The notes under the pieces were generated by a model. The model saw only the letters and a program-made list of their open reading frames with translations. It had not been told where the DNA came from and did not search any database. This document shows, piece by piece, positions 47,486 through 55,892 of a stretch of 64,000 nt of DNA. The translations under genes and the position numbers were made by a program. The stretch is from Streptomyces hoynatensis (GTDB lineage Bacteria > Actinomycetota > Actinomycetes > Streptomycetales > Streptomycetaceae), in contig NZ_RBAL01000001.1 of the NCBI RefSeq assembly GCF_003626535.1, positions 186,001 through 250,000 on the forward strand. Reading direction: 5' to 3'. How positions within the stretch are numbered: position 1 is the first letter of the stretch; each line of letters opens with the position of its first letter.

Positions 47486-48562
47486 CTAGGACGCGGGCCG
47501 GGTGGCGGCGGCGAACGGCATGGAGTCGACCGGGGCCACCCGCACCGGGGCGCCGGGCCGTGAGGCGTGGATGATCTGCCCTCCGCCGACGTAGAGGGCG
47601 ACGTGGCTGTAGCCCGAGTAGTAGAAGACCAGGTCGCCCGGGGCGAGTTCGGCGCGGGAGACCCGGGTGCCCGCGCCGACCTGGCGGTAGCTGGTGCGCG
47701 GCAGCGCCACCCCGGCCGAGCTCCAGGCGGCCTGGGTGAGGCCGGAGCAGTCGTAGGCGTCGGGGCCGGTGGCGCCCCACCCGTAGGGCTTGCCGAGCTG
47801 GGCGTAGGCGAAGGCGACGGCCGCCGCGGCGCGCGGCCCGGGCGCCGCCACCGGCGCCTCCGGGCGGGCGGCGGCCGGGGCGCCCGCGGTGCCGAGGACC
47901 CGGGCGCGCTGGGCCGAGGTGAGGGTGCCGAGGAGCTGTTCGGCCTCGGCGAGCCGCTCGGTCACCCGCTCGCGCTCCTCGCGCGCCTCCTCCCGGGCGC
48001 CGGCCAGGGCGTCCGCCTGCTCCCCGGCCTCGGCGCGCAGCTGGTCGAGGTCGCGCAGCTGCCGCCGCACCTCGCGCACGGTCCCGGCCTCGCGGTCGCC
48101 GGCGCGGTCGAGGACGGCGGCCCGCTCCAGGAAGTCGTCGGGGGAGGAGGAGAGGGCCAGCTGCACCGAGGGCGGTAAGCCGGCCAGCCGGTACTCGGCC
48201 CTCGCGCGGGCGCCGAGGGAGTCGCGGGCCGCGTTCAGCTCCTCGGTGCGGCGGGCGGCCAGATCCTGGAGCCGCTCCAGGCGGGCCTCGGCGCCGGCCG
48301 CGGCCTCGGTGGCGGCGTTGTACCGCTCGGTGGCCTCCTCCGCCTCGTGGTGCAGCGCGTCCACGCGGTCGCGGACCTCGGCGAAGTCGGCGGCGGCGGG
48401 CGCCGGCTCCGCCAGGGCGGCGTCCGCGCCGAAGGGGAGGGAGGCGAGGCTGAGGGTGGCGGCGGCGGTGCGCAGGACGGGACCGGTGATCGGCGAGGGC
48501 CTGGATCGCTTCCGGTGGGCCCCGCGGTGCCGGTGCCAGAGGCTCTTGCGTTGCTGTGACAT
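47486..48562 (-). CDS. Secreted NlpC/P60 peptidoglycan hydrolase with coiled coil
   Basis: The 358-residue protein has a long signal peptide (about 1-51), a coiled-coil region rich in Glu/Arg/Ala (about 55-215), a short Ala/Pro linker, and a C-terminal NlpC/P60 endopeptidase domain (about 242-358). Catalytic residues are visible: Cys in YDCSGLTQAAW and His in YSHVALYVGGG, with GDLVFYY between. It should cleave the stem peptide of peptidoglycan (D-Glu to meso/LL-DAP type bond), like RipA homologues. An 18-bp perfect palindrome lies about 50 bases upstream of the start. Confidence 0.93.
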   Translation of the reverse strand: MSQQRKSLWHRHRGAHRKRSRPSPITGPVLRTAAATLSLASLPFGADAALAEPAPAAADFAEVRDRVDALHHEAEEATERYNAATEAAAGAEARLERLQDLAARRTEELNAARDSLGARARAEYRLAGLPPSVQLALSSSPDDFLERAAVLDRAGDREAGTVREVRRQLRDLDQLRAEAGEQADALAGAREEAREERERVTERLAEAEQLLGTLTSAQRARVLGTAGAPAAARPEAPVAAPGPRAAAAVAFAYAQLGKPYGWGATGPDAYDCSGLTQAAWSSAGVALPRTSYRQVGAGTRVSRAELAPGDLVFYYSGYSHVALYVGGGQIIHASRPGAPVRVAPVDSMPFAAATRPAS

Positions 48563-48610
48563 GGCCTTGGACGCTAAGCCTGCGCGGGGTGGCGCGCGTG
48601 CCGCCGGAAC

Positions 48611-48628
48611 GGGATTGGTGCCAATCCC
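48611..48628. promoter_or_regulatory. 18-bp perfect palindrome upstream of the NlpC/P60 gene
   Basis: GGGATTGG and CCAATCCC flank TG with no mismatch. It sits 49-66 bases before the ATG (minus strand), in the region where the promoter or leader is expected, so it is a candidate operator for a dimeric regulator. Confidence 0.55.
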
Positions 48629-48773
48629 AGGGAAACTGGCGGAAGCCGACGAAACTTGACCGGCGACTTAACTGCTTGTCGTCGCAGTGTGACCATTCGT
48701 GATCGGCGCGGCGAGCCTCCGTGCCCCGGCCCTCCGGCTCCGGCCGCCCGGCCGCCCGGCCGCGCGGGCCCGG

Positions 48774-49583
48774 CTACCCGGCCCCCTGCGCTTCCTCCAG
48801 GGCCAGGTCGATGGCCTCCTCGAACTTGTCCAGCTGCTGCGCCCCCTGGAGCGGCCGCCCGTTGACCAGGAAGAGCGGCGGGGTGGTGACGCCCACGTTC
48901 AGCGCCTCCTGCGCGTCCCCGCCCACCGCCTCGTCGGCCGCGGAGGACTCCATGTCCGCGGCGAACCGGTCCAGGTCCGCCACCCCGGCCTGCTCGGCGA
49001 GCCGCCGCAGGTTGTCCTCCTCGAACCGGCCGCTGTTCTGGTGGAACTCCTCGCCGAAGGCCACCCGGTAGAACTCCTGGAACCGGCCCTGCTGCCCCGC
49101 CGCCCAGGAGGCCCGCGCGGCCGCGTCCGACTCGGGGCCGTAGATCGGGAAGTTGCGGAACTCGATGCGCAGCTTCCCCGCGTCCACGTACTCCTCCAGC
49201 AGGCGCGGGTAGGTGTCGCGGGCGTAGATGCCGCAGAAGGCGCACTGGAAGTCCGCGTACTCGATCATCACCACCGGCGCGTCCGCCTCGCCCACGGCGA
49301 GCGGGTCGTCCGCGTCCCTGCGGGCCAGCGCGGCGAGCGAGGGATCGGCCGCGGGCGCGCTCGCCTCCGCGTCCTGGGCGCCCTCGTCCGCGCCCCCCCG
49401 GCTGCCGCCGAGCGTGGAGAGCACGCCGATCGCCAGCGCGCACACCAGCAGCACCGCGAGCACCACCGCGCCCCAGCGCACGGGCGCCCGGCCGCGCTCC
49501 CCGGCCTGCGCGCCGGCGGGTCCGCGGCCCGGCCGCGCGGGCCGGCGTCCGGCGGGCTTCTTCCTGGTGCGTGAGACGGGCAT
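48774..49583 (-). CDS. Membrane-anchored DsbA-like thiol oxidoreductase
   Basis: The 269-residue protein has a basic Arg/Pro cytoplasmic leader (about 1-36), one membrane helix (about 37-58), an acidic spacer and an exported thioredoxin-fold domain of the DsbA/BdbD type (about 95-265). The active site is CAFC in EYADFQCAFCGIYARDTYP, and the cis-Pro loop is in TTPPLFLVNG. It should catalyse disulfide formation in exported proteins. ATG 49583 gives MPVSRTRKK. Neighbouring genes encode exported cell-wall and cellulose-degrading enzymes, plausible clients. Confidence 0.9.
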   Translation of the reverse strand: MPVSRTRKKPAGRRPARPGRGPAGAQAGERGRAPVRWGAVVLAVLLVCALAIGVLSTLGGSRGGADEGAQDAEASAPAADPSLAALARRDADDPLAVGEADAPVVMIEYADFQCAFCGIYARDTYPRLLEEYVDAGKLRIEFRNFPIYGPESDAAARASWAAGQQGRFQEFYRVAFGEEFHQNSGRFEEDNLRRLAEQAGVADLDRFAADMESSAADEAVGGDAQEALNVGVTTPPLFLVNGRPLQGAQQLDKFEEAIDLALEEAQGAG

Positions 49584-49891
49584 GCCGCAAGGGTAGGCCC
49601 GTCCCGCACGCAACGCGGTCGCCCCCGGCGCGGTCGCGCCTGCCGCCCGCAACGCGGCCGCCCGCCCCGGCCGGAGCCGGGGCGGGCGGATGGGGTCTGC
49701 CCCACCGGCCGCCGCCCGGAGGCGGGCGGCCGGGGGAACGGGCCTGTGGGCCGGATGGCGGTGGTGGTCCCGGCCCACAGGCCCGGGCCGTCACCCCCCG
49801 GCCCGCGGGCGGAGGGGCGGGTCGCGAGGGGCGGTGACGGCCGGGGTGGTGGCTTGCGGAAGGTGCCCCGGGAGGCGCCCCGGAAGGTGCC
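49584..49891. other. 308-bp intergenic region after the cellulase gene
   Basis: No gene is supported here. It contains a strong 14-bp hairpin that would terminate the cellulase transcript and, near 49584-49640, the promoter region of the DsbA-like gene. Confidence 0.7.
49741..49783 (-). terminator. Terminator downstream of the GH9 cellulase gene
   Basis: GGCCTGTGGGCCGG (49741-49754) and CCGGCCCACAGGCC (49770-49783) form a perfect 14-bp stem with a 15-base loop, about 110 bases past the cellulase stop. Confidence 0.75.
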
Positions 49892-52558
49892 TCAGGACGT
49901 GCACGCCCCGCCGTTCAGCGTGAAGCCGGCCGGGTCGGACACCGAGCCCGACGAGGTGCCGTTGAAGCCGAAGCTCACCGACCCGCCCGGCGGGATCGTC
50001 GCGTTCCAGCCGAGCGGCTTGGCGCTCACGTCGCTGCCGCTCTGGGTGACGGTCGCGTTCCAGGCGTTGGTGATCCGCTGCTGGTCGGCGAAGGACCACT
50101 TCAGCTCCCAGGGGCTGATCGCGGTGTCGCCCGTGTTGCGGACCTCGACCTGCGAGGTGAAGCCGCCGCTCCAGCGGTAGGAGACGTAGTTCACCTCGCA
50201 CGCCGCCGGGTCGGGGTCGCCCGGGTCACCGTCGTCCGTGCCCAGGCCCGCCACGTAGCCCGCGATCCAGGCCAGCGGGGCGTTCCAGTTGATCGCGACC
50301 TCGTTGGTCGAGTACGACTGGATGTCGTCGATGTAGCACATGGCGCCGACACAGCCCTGCAACTCGGCCTCGGCCGTCGGGTCCTGCAGCGCGCTGTCCG
50401 GGCCGCCGGAGAGCGAGCCGTCAGGCGGGTGCGGCAGGTCGGGGTCGAGCTGGTGCGCCCAGAACCTGTGGTGCTGGTTCTCCGAGGCGCGCTCGCCCCA
50501 GCCGGTGACGTACGAGTGGTTCAGCGGGTTGCGGCCCAGGATGTAGTCGAGGCCGGTCAGCACCGCGTCCCGGTAGGCCGACTCGCCCGTCAGGTCGCTC
50601 GCCGTGGCCAGGACGATCATGTTGTTCAGCACGCCGCTGTTGGAGCCCCAGAAGTAGTCCGCGCTCGCGGTGCCGAACGGCAGCCCGTAGGCGGCCGAGT
50701 CCGCGGCGTCGACCAGCGCGTCGGCGGCGTCGGTGACCGTCCCGCGCACCGCGGCCAGCTGGTCGGCGGTCAGGTCGTTGGGCACCGAGGCCAGGTCGAG
50801 CTGCCCCAGCGCGGCCGTCGAGCCCCAGGAGAACCCGCCGCTCGGGAAGATCGCCTCGGTGTCCCCGCTCAGCGGCGAGCCGAGCACGTCCTGCCGGTAG
50901 GAGTCCTCGCCCGTGGTGATGAACAGCTCGGCCGCCGCCCAGTAGAACTCGTCCGTCACGTCGGCGTCGTTGTACGCGCCGCCGCCGGTGGCGTCGGACG
51001 CCGGGGCCAGGATGTCCGGGTGCGCCAGGGCCGCCGCGTACGCGGTCTCCGCCGCGTCGAGGGCCTGCGCCGCGAAGTCCGGGTCGTAGGGCTCGAACAG
51101 GCGGGCGCCCTGGGCCGCCGCGGCGGCCAGGTTCAGCGTGGCCGCGGTCGACGGCGGGTGCAGCTCACGGGGCTGCGAGTCCTCGTTCGGCAGCTGCGGC
51201 AGGCCGGTCCACTGCGCGTCGTGCAGCTTGTGGTGGACCATGCCCGCGAGCTCCTCGCCCGCCGGCACCTGCATCGACAGCAGGAACTCCAGCTCCCAGC
51301 GCGCCTCGTCGAGGATGTCGGGGGTGCCGTTGCCCTGCTCGGGAACGGCCAGCTCGCCGTCGGCGAGCTGCTCGCCCGCCGCGTTCTCCGCGGTCAGCGT
51401 GCGCTCGTACTCCGACATCAGCTGCGCGACCGAAATGCCGCCGTTGACCACGTACTTGCCCTGGTCACCGGCGTCGTACCAGCCGCCGGCCGCGTCCAGG
51501 GTGTAGTCGCAGACGCCCTCCTGGCAGGGGACGTTGTCGTCGCCCTGGTTCGGCGCCACGTTGGCGTGCCCGGCCGGGCGGGCGTACTCCTCGCCCACCA
51601 GGTCGGCGTCGATCTCGATGCCGCTGCGCTGCTGGTAGAAGAACGACAGCGAGTCGTCCACCAGGTCGTCGTAGAGGTCGTCGCCGATCGAGAAGGGCTC
51701 GCTGGTCTCGCCGTCGATGGTGACCGTGTACCCGTCGCCCGGCTCGGTGACCTCGCTGAAGTCGAAGCCCTGCACGTTCTGGCCGGAGCTCGGGTCCACG
51801 CCGAGCGGGGTGGTGGTGCCGCCGGCCACCTCGCTGCCGTCCGCGGCGTTCAGCGTCCAGTCGCGGGCGCCGGTCTCCTCGGTCACGAAGGTGCCCTGCT
51901 TGGGCCCTTCGGTGAGGTAGCCGACCTGGTTGACGCGCACCGGGGAGCCGGTGTCCGGGTCGTAGGGCGGCTGCTCGGCCCCGCCGGTGAGCGAGACGTC
52001 GTCGAGGCAGAAGGTGTAGGGATCGTCGCTCCCGCCGATCTGGAACACCAGCTGGGCGGCGTCCAGGTCGGTGCCGGCCGTGAAGACGTGGGTGATCGGC
52101 TCGGCGACGTCCGTGATCTGGTCGGCCGAGCTGAGCTCCGGCGTGTACGGGTCGACGTTCAGCTGGACGTTGTTCTGGATGGTGACCGGGATGCTCGCGG
52201 TGGCGGTGTACGTGAGCTGGTAGGTCTCGCCCGCGGTCAGCGGGATGTCGTTGTAGCCGATGATGGCGTCCCAGAAGTTCGTGGTGCCACCCGGGACGTC
52301 CGTGCACAGCCGGCCGTCGACGACGGAGCTCGGGACGTTCTCCGTCCACCACCAGGGAGTGGTGGAACCGCTGGAGAAGTCGCCGTTGCTGATGAGTTCG
52401 GGGCCGGCCGCGACGGCGGGGCCGGCTCCGGCGGTGGCGGCCAGGCCGCCCGCGACGAGCCCGGCCGCGAGCGCGGCGCCGAGGAGTCGTCTGCGGTGTG
52501 GTGAGCGTCCGGGCGACTGGCCCGGTATCCGGTGTGACGAGGAAGGACGTTCGTTCAC
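49892..52558 (-). CDS. Secreted GH9 endoglucanase with CBM4/9 and CBM2 modules
   Basis: This 888-residue cellulase begins with a signal that includes RRRLLGAALAAG, compatible with Tat export. A CBM4/9 module follows (about 50-190: ELISNGDFSSGSTTPWW, CLDDVSL), then an Ig-like CelD_N domain (about 205-290: VRVNQVGYLTEGPKQ), a GH9 catalytic domain (about 300-765) with the Asp pair in GGWYDAGDQGKYVVNGG and the general acid Glu in STNEVAINWNAP, and a C-terminal CBM2 (about 785-888: CEVNYVSYRWSGGF, WNATIPPGGSVSFGFNGT). GTG 52558 with AAGGA upstream is preferred over ATG 52591, which lies inside a CebR operator. It is presumably induced by cello-oligosaccharides. Confidence 0.94.
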   Translation of the reverse strand: MNERPSSSHRIPGQSPGRSPHRRRLLGAALAAGLVAGGLAATAGAGPAVAAGPELISNGDFSSGSTTPWWWTENVPSSVVDGRLCTDVPGGTTNFWDAIIGYNDIPLTAGETYQLTYTATASIPVTIQNNVQLNVDPYTPELSSADQITDVAEPITHVFTAGTDLDAAQLVFQIGGSDDPYTFCLDDVSLTGGAEQPPYDPDTGSPVRVNQVGYLTEGPKQGTFVTEETGARDWTLNAADGSEVAGGTTTPLGVDPSSGQNVQGFDFSEVTEPGDGYTVTIDGETSEPFSIGDDLYDDLVDDSLSFFYQQRSGIEIDADLVGEEYARPAGHANVAPNQGDDNVPCQEGVCDYTLDAAGGWYDAGDQGKYVVNGGISVAQLMSEYERTLTAENAAGEQLADGELAVPEQGNGTPDILDEARWELEFLLSMQVPAGEELAGMVHHKLHDAQWTGLPQLPNEDSQPRELHPPSTAATLNLAAAAAQGARLFEPYDPDFAAQALDAAETAYAAALAHPDILAPASDATGGGAYNDADVTDEFYWAAAELFITTGEDSYRQDVLGSPLSGDTEAIFPSGGFSWGSTAALGQLDLASVPNDLTADQLAAVRGTVTDAADALVDAADSAAYGLPFGTASADYFWGSNSGVLNNMIVLATASDLTGESAYRDAVLTGLDYILGRNPLNHSYVTGWGERASENQHHRFWAHQLDPDLPHPPDGSLSGGPDSALQDPTAEAELQGCVGAMCYIDDIQSYSTNEVAINWNAPLAWIAGYVAGLGTDDGDPGDPDPAACEVNYVSYRWSGGFTSQVEVRNTGDTAISPWELKWSFADQQRITNAWNATVTQSGSDVSAKPLGWNATIPPGGSVSFGFNGTSSGSVSDPAGFTLNGGACTS

Positions 52559-52590
52559 GGCTCGATCCTTCGGCAGGGGCGGACTGGGCA

Positions 52591-52604
52591 TGGGAGCGCT
52601 CCCA
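52591..52604. promoter_or_regulatory. CebR operator of the cellulase gene
   Basis: TGGGAGCGCTCCCA is the perfect 14-bp palindrome recognised by the LacI-family repressor CebR in streptomycetes, released by cellobiose or cellotriose. It lies between the predicted -10 and the GTG start, a position that blocks transcription. Confidence 0.95.
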
Positions 52605-52608
52605 AAAG

Positions 52609-52638
52609 ATCCTCTGTGTCATGGCAGGAACCCGTCAA
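52609..52638 (-). promoter_or_regulatory. Promoter of the cellulase gene
   Basis: On the minus strand TTGACG (52638-52633) and GAGGAT (52614-52609) are 18 bases apart. The predicted transcription start falls inside the CebR operator. Confidence 0.55.
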
Positions 52639-52692
52639 CCCCTCGTCACCCCCCGAGTACCGCCAAAAACACCCAGCACTAAACTCCGCCCC

Positions 52693-53040
52693 GTGGACGT
52701 GACCATCGACCTCGTGCTCGCCCTGCACATCCTCGGCATCGGCGCGCTGCTCGGCGGCTTCCTCACCCAGGTGCAGGCCGCGCGCGGCGGCCAGGCCGCG
52801 ATCGTGCCGGCCATGCTCGCCGGGGCGGCGGCGATGCTGGTCACCGGCGTGACCCTGGTCGGCCTCGACCAGGCCGCCGACCATCCCGTCGACAACGTCA
52901 AGATCGGCGTGAAGCTCGCCGTCCTCGTCGTGATACTCGGAATCGTGTACGTGCGGCGCGGCGAGCGGGTCCCTGCGGGGCTTTTCTGGGCGGTGGGGCT
53001 GCTCACGGCGGCGAACGTTTTCATCGCGACGGTGTGGTGA
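52693..53040 (+). CDS. Small four-helix membrane protein
   Basis: The 115-residue protein is almost entirely hydrophobic with four predicted membrane helices: about 3-22 (DLVLALHILGIGALLGGFL), 34-52, 65-83 (VKIGVKLAVLVVILGIVYV) and 92-112. It resembles the small integral membrane proteins common in actinomycetes; no function is assigned. TAAACT at 52680-52685 places a transcript start on the GTG at 52693, so the message is probably leaderless; GTG 52699 is an alternative. It is divergent from the CebR-controlled cellulase. Confidence 0.65.
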   Translation: MDVTIDLVLALHILGIGALLGGFLTQVQAARGGQAAIVPAMLAGAAAMLVTGVTLVGLDQAADHPVDNVKIGVKLAVLVVILGIVYVRRGERVPAGLFWAVGLLTAANVFIATVW

Positions 53041-53061
53041 CGCTTGGCGCTTGGCGCTTGG
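53041..53061 (+). repeat. Three 7-bp tandem units after the small membrane protein gene
   Basis: CGCTTGG is repeated exactly three times, then CGCTGG. It immediately precedes the first copy of the long direct repeat and may mark a recombination or slippage site. Confidence 0.7.
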
Positions 53062-53085
53062 CGCTGGCCGCTGGTTTGGCGGGGT

Positions 53086-53179
53086 GGGGCGCTTTGGGGT
53101 GCCGTTCGGGGGTTTTCTGCGGGTTTGTTCGTGGTTGCTGCGGTTTGCGGCCCACGGCCCCGCACCCGCCCGGGGTGGG
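53086..53179 (+). repeat. 94-95 bp direct repeat, copy 1 (left of graspetide locus)
   Basis: This copy matches 57760-57854 with two substitutions and one one-base indel. Both copies read in the same orientation, have no open frame of their own and are G/T-rich on the plus strand. Confidence 0.9.
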
Positions 53180-53250
53180 TATCGCCGAGAGGCGACGACG
53201 ACGAGTACGCGTGGGTGCGGTGAACGTGCCAGGCGCCCGGGGAGGGGCCG

Positions 53251-54489
53251 TCACTCTCCCCGCCCGGGCGCCGGGAGCGTACGGGCGCCGTCAGGGGCCG
53301 GCAGGGGCAGGCCGGGCATCTGCGGGTGCCGCAGGTGCTGCTCGCCGTCGTCAACGTGCAGGGTGAACGTCTCCGGTCCCGGGGCTCCGGCCGCGTCGTA
53401 GGCGCCCAGGACCCGCTCGATCCGCTCCCACAGCCGGACCGGGCCGCCTTCCCTGACCTGCCACCTGCCGTCGGCCGGGGTGAGGGTGGCGGCGGAGCCG
53501 GTGACGACGTCGACCAGGTGCACGACCTCGCCGACGGTTGCCATCTGCGCGCCTGGCACCGCGCTTTGGGCCAGGAACCGCAGGTGGAACGCTTCCTCGG
53601 TCGCGGCGGTGATCCGCTCCGGGCCGTGCGGCGTCGTACGGGCCTTCCCGGGAAGGCCCGCAGCCCAGTGGGCGGGGTTGCCGAACGCCGGTGCCGCGTG
53701 CGTACGGGCCGACATGAAGGACACGGTGCCGGGCAGCAGCTGCCCCTCGGCGGTGCCGTCCTTGGCCACGGTGAGCAGGACCCGCGCGTACCCGTAGAGC
53801 CAGCCCGACAGAGTGAGCAGGATTTTTCCGCCCGGCCGGGCCTGCGCGAGGAGTGCGGGCGGGACGGCGCGGAAGGAGCAGGCGGCCACGATCCGGTCGA
53901 AGGACGCCTCGGGCCAGTACCCGTACAGTCCGTCCGCCACGGCGAGGGTCGGCGTGTAGCCGCAGCCGTACAGCGCGCCCGCCGCCTGCTCCAGCCGGTG
54001 GGGGTCGACCTCGATGGAGGTGACACCGGCGGAGCCGAGCCGTTCGCAGGCGAGCGCGGTCGAGTAGCCGGTGCCGGTGCCGATCTCCAGCACCGTGTGC
54101 CCCTCGGTGACCTCGGCGTCGGCCCACATCCGCACCACGAGCGAGGGCAGCGTGGACGACGAGGTCGGGGCGCCGCCGTGCCGTACGGCGGGCTGTTTCC
54201 AGTCGGGTTCGTTCCCGTCGAACTGCGTGATCAGGGTGGTGTCGGAGTACGCGGCGCCGAGCCAGCGGCCGTAGTCGAGTTCGGCGGTGACCGGCTCCCA
54301 CACCGTCAGGCCGTTCCCGTCGCGCTCGTCGGCGGGCAGGTAGAAGCCCGGCACGAACTGGTGCCGCGGCACTGTCGCCACCGCAGCCCGCCAGGCGGAG
54401 TCGGCAAGGACGCCGTCCTCGGCGAGGGCCTTCGTCATCGTTTCGCGAAGTCGTGCGGCGTCGGTCTCCGGGTCGGCGGGCATGGTCAT
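53251..54489 (-). CDS. tgmC: Graspetide-associated PIMT-like methyltransferase
   Basis: This 412-residue protein belongs to the methyltransferases found with ATP-grasp peptide maturases, related to protein-L-isoaspartate O-methyltransferase. It has the PIMT-like VATVPRHQFVPGFYLP near residue 40, SAM motif I as HTVLEIGTGTGYSTA (131-145), IEVDPHRLEQA and FDRIVAACSFRAVPPALLAQARPGGKILL, then a C-terminal extension of about 150 residues absent from housekeeping PIMT. In studied systems such as fuscimiditide the homologue methylates an Asp side chain in the cyclised peptide and leads to an aspartimide. ATG 54489 overlaps the ligase stop (ATGA), showing tight coupling. Confidence 0.88.
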   Translation of the reverse strand: MTMPADPETDAARLRETMTKALAEDGVLADSAWRAAVATVPRHQFVPGFYLPADERDGNGLTVWEPVTAELDYGRWLGAAYSDTTLITQFDGNEPDWKQPAVRHGGAPTSSSTLPSLVVRMWADAEVTEGHTVLEIGTGTGYSTALACERLGSAGVTSIEVDPHRLEQAAGALYGCGYTPTLAVADGLYGYWPEASFDRIVAACSFRAVPPALLAQARPGGKILLTLSGWLYGYARVLLTVAKDGTAEGQLLPGTVSFMSARTHAAPAFGNPAHWAAGLPGKARTTPHGPERITAATEEAFHLRFLAQSAVPGAQMATVGEVVHLVDVVTGSAATLTPADGRWQVREGGPVRLWERIERVLGAYDAAGAPGPETFTLHVDDGEQHLRHPQMPGLPLPAPDGARTLPAPGRGE

Positions 54490-55466
54490 GGCCTGCCGCC
54501 TCCTTCCATGGTCAGGATGTCGGCGAACGACTCGGTGATGTCGTCGGCGTCGGGCAGCCAGCCCCACTGGCCGTTCGGATTGCATTCGATCGCCGTCCAG
54601 TGCCCAGCGTCGTCTCCTTCGCCAGTCAGGGCGAAGTCGAAACAGCCGAAGACCAGGCCGAAGGAGGCGAGGTAGCTGTGCAGCGCGGCCTCTACCTGGG
54701 CAGGAACGGTGAGGGGGGTGTGGATCAGCTCGTTCCAGTCGCCCCGGCGCCAGTCCAGCGCACCGTCCGGGGCGGCAATCTGCTGGGCGAAGACACGGCG
54801 GCCGACCACGGTGACGCGTACGTCGCCGGTCTTGGGGATCTCGGCCTGGAACAGGTGCGCGGTCACGTTGAGTGTGTCGTCGAACGACTCCGCATCGACG
54901 CGCTGGGCCCAGATCGCCCCGGTGTGCCCGTCCTCGTCGCGGGGCAGGCCGCGGAACGTCTTGTAGATGACGCGCTCGTGGCCTGCGGTGAACTTCCGCG
55001 CCGCCTCGACGTCGTTGGTGACCAGGGTCGGCGGGATTGTCAGGCCGAGCTCGGCGAACCGCTGGAGCTGGGCGGGCTTGAAGTCGGCACGGGTTACCGC
55101 GGCGGGGTGGTTGACATAGAGAGCGCCGTGCAGGTGGTTCAGGACGCCGCCGAGCCCGTGGCGGGCTTCAGCGGCGGCGAACTCGCGTTGCTGGGCGGGC
55201 AGGTGCTGATACCGGGCGGTGTACGGGGTGGGGCGGCGGTAGTACACCGCCGCCACCTCCCCCAGCTCCACCTCCCGGCTCGCCGTACGCAGCCGCCCGC
55301 CCCACGCCGGGGCGTCCTCGCCGATGTGGAACCCGAAGGTCAGGGCCGGTCCGATGTCGGCGGGGTTGACGCGTACGACGGGCACCTCACGCTCGTTCAG
55401 CGCGGCGATGACCCAGTCCGCGGTGACGTCTTCCAGCGCGGTGACGACCAGGACGGTGGAGGCCAT
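54486..55466 (-). CDS. tgmB: ATP-grasp ribosomal peptide maturase (graspetide synthetase)
   Basis: The 326-residue ligase belongs to the MvdC/MvdD-TgmB class that uses ATP to form ester or amide links between side chains of a precursor peptide. The N-terminal domain has VLVVTALEDVTADWVI and VYYRRPTPY (74-82). The central ATP-binding segment has K169 in VIYKTFRG and HLFQAEIPKTGDVRVTVVG. The C-terminal metal site is IECNPNGQWGW with Glu294, Asn296 and Asn298. ATG 55466 lies four bases after the precursor stop, so the order precursor, ligase, methyltransferase is one operon. I recognise the family; the exact ring pattern cannot be predicted. Confidence 0.92.
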   Translation of the reverse strand: MASTVLVVTALEDVTADWVIAALNEREVPVVRVNPADIGPALTFGFHIGEDAPAWGGRLRTASREVELGEVAAVYYRRPTPYTARYQHLPAQQREFAAAEARHGLGGVLNHLHGALYVNHPAAVTRADFKPAQLQRFAELGLTIPPTLVTNDVEAARKFTAGHERVIYKTFRGLPRDEDGHTGAIWAQRVDAESFDDTLNVTAHLFQAEIPKTGDVRVTVVGRRVFAQQIAAPDGALDWRRGDWNELIHTPLTVPAQVEAALHSYLASFGLVFGCFDFALTGEGDDAGHWTAIECNPNGQWGWLPDADDITESFADILTMEGGGRP

Positions 55467-55470
55467 CGAC

Positions 55471-55737
55471 TCAGTCCGACTCGTAGTCGGTGGTGTGGTC
55501 GTCCTGGGTCTGCGGCTGCGGGTTCTGCCCGTCGCCGCCACCGGACATCGAGGCGGTGCCGGTCGTCCTTGACGTGCCGTGCTTGCCCATCTCCACGACC
55601 TGGCCGGCCGTGTCGGTGTAGCGGGCGGTCTGCGTGGACGCGTCGAGTGTCACCGTCGCGTACGACGGTGGGCCGACCGGCAGCCGGTCGGTGACCAGCC
55701 GCATCGCCCACGGAGCCTCGGGTGCAAGCGTCGCCAT
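55471..55737 (-). CDS. tgmA: Graspetide precursor peptide
   Basis: The 88-residue peptide has the leader features of ATP-grasp-modified RiPPs: EAPWAMRLV (7-15), a Pro/Gly segment, LDASTQTARYTD (31-42) and GQVVEMGKHGTS (45-56). The C-terminal third is the probable core: Thr/Ser-rich at 55-65, then DG at 69-70, and the acidic end TQDDHTTDYESD (77-88). Hydroxyl donors (T78, T82, T83, S87) sit among acid acceptors (D79, D80, D84, E86, D88), as needed for side-chain esters. ATG 55737 follows AAAGGA with seven-base spacing; the frame extends upstream without similarity. The imide site candidate for the methyltransferase is one of the Asp residues. Confidence 0.88.
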   Translation of the reverse strand: MATLAPEAPWAMRLVTDRLPVGPPSYATVTLDASTQTARYTDTAGQVVEMGKHGTSRTTGTASMSGGGDGQNPQPQTQDDHTTDYESD

Positions 55738-55892
55738 GCGAAGTCCTTTCCTCTGTACGTCACACGGCAGCCGGTGGCTGTCGCCTGAGAAGAATCCGCC
55801 CGGCGTGCGGCCCCTGTCGAGTACCGTAGATTTCGCGAACCGTGGCGGAAATGTCACGCGCCGTACATCATGGCGGGGAGGGCAAGACAGGG

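Noticed and set aside
48563..48700. ydaO-type c-di-AMP riboswitch before the NlpC/P60 gene
   Set aside because: Such switches are common before wall-hydrolase genes, but the region is short and I cannot find the conserved paired segments. A covariance-model scan would decide.
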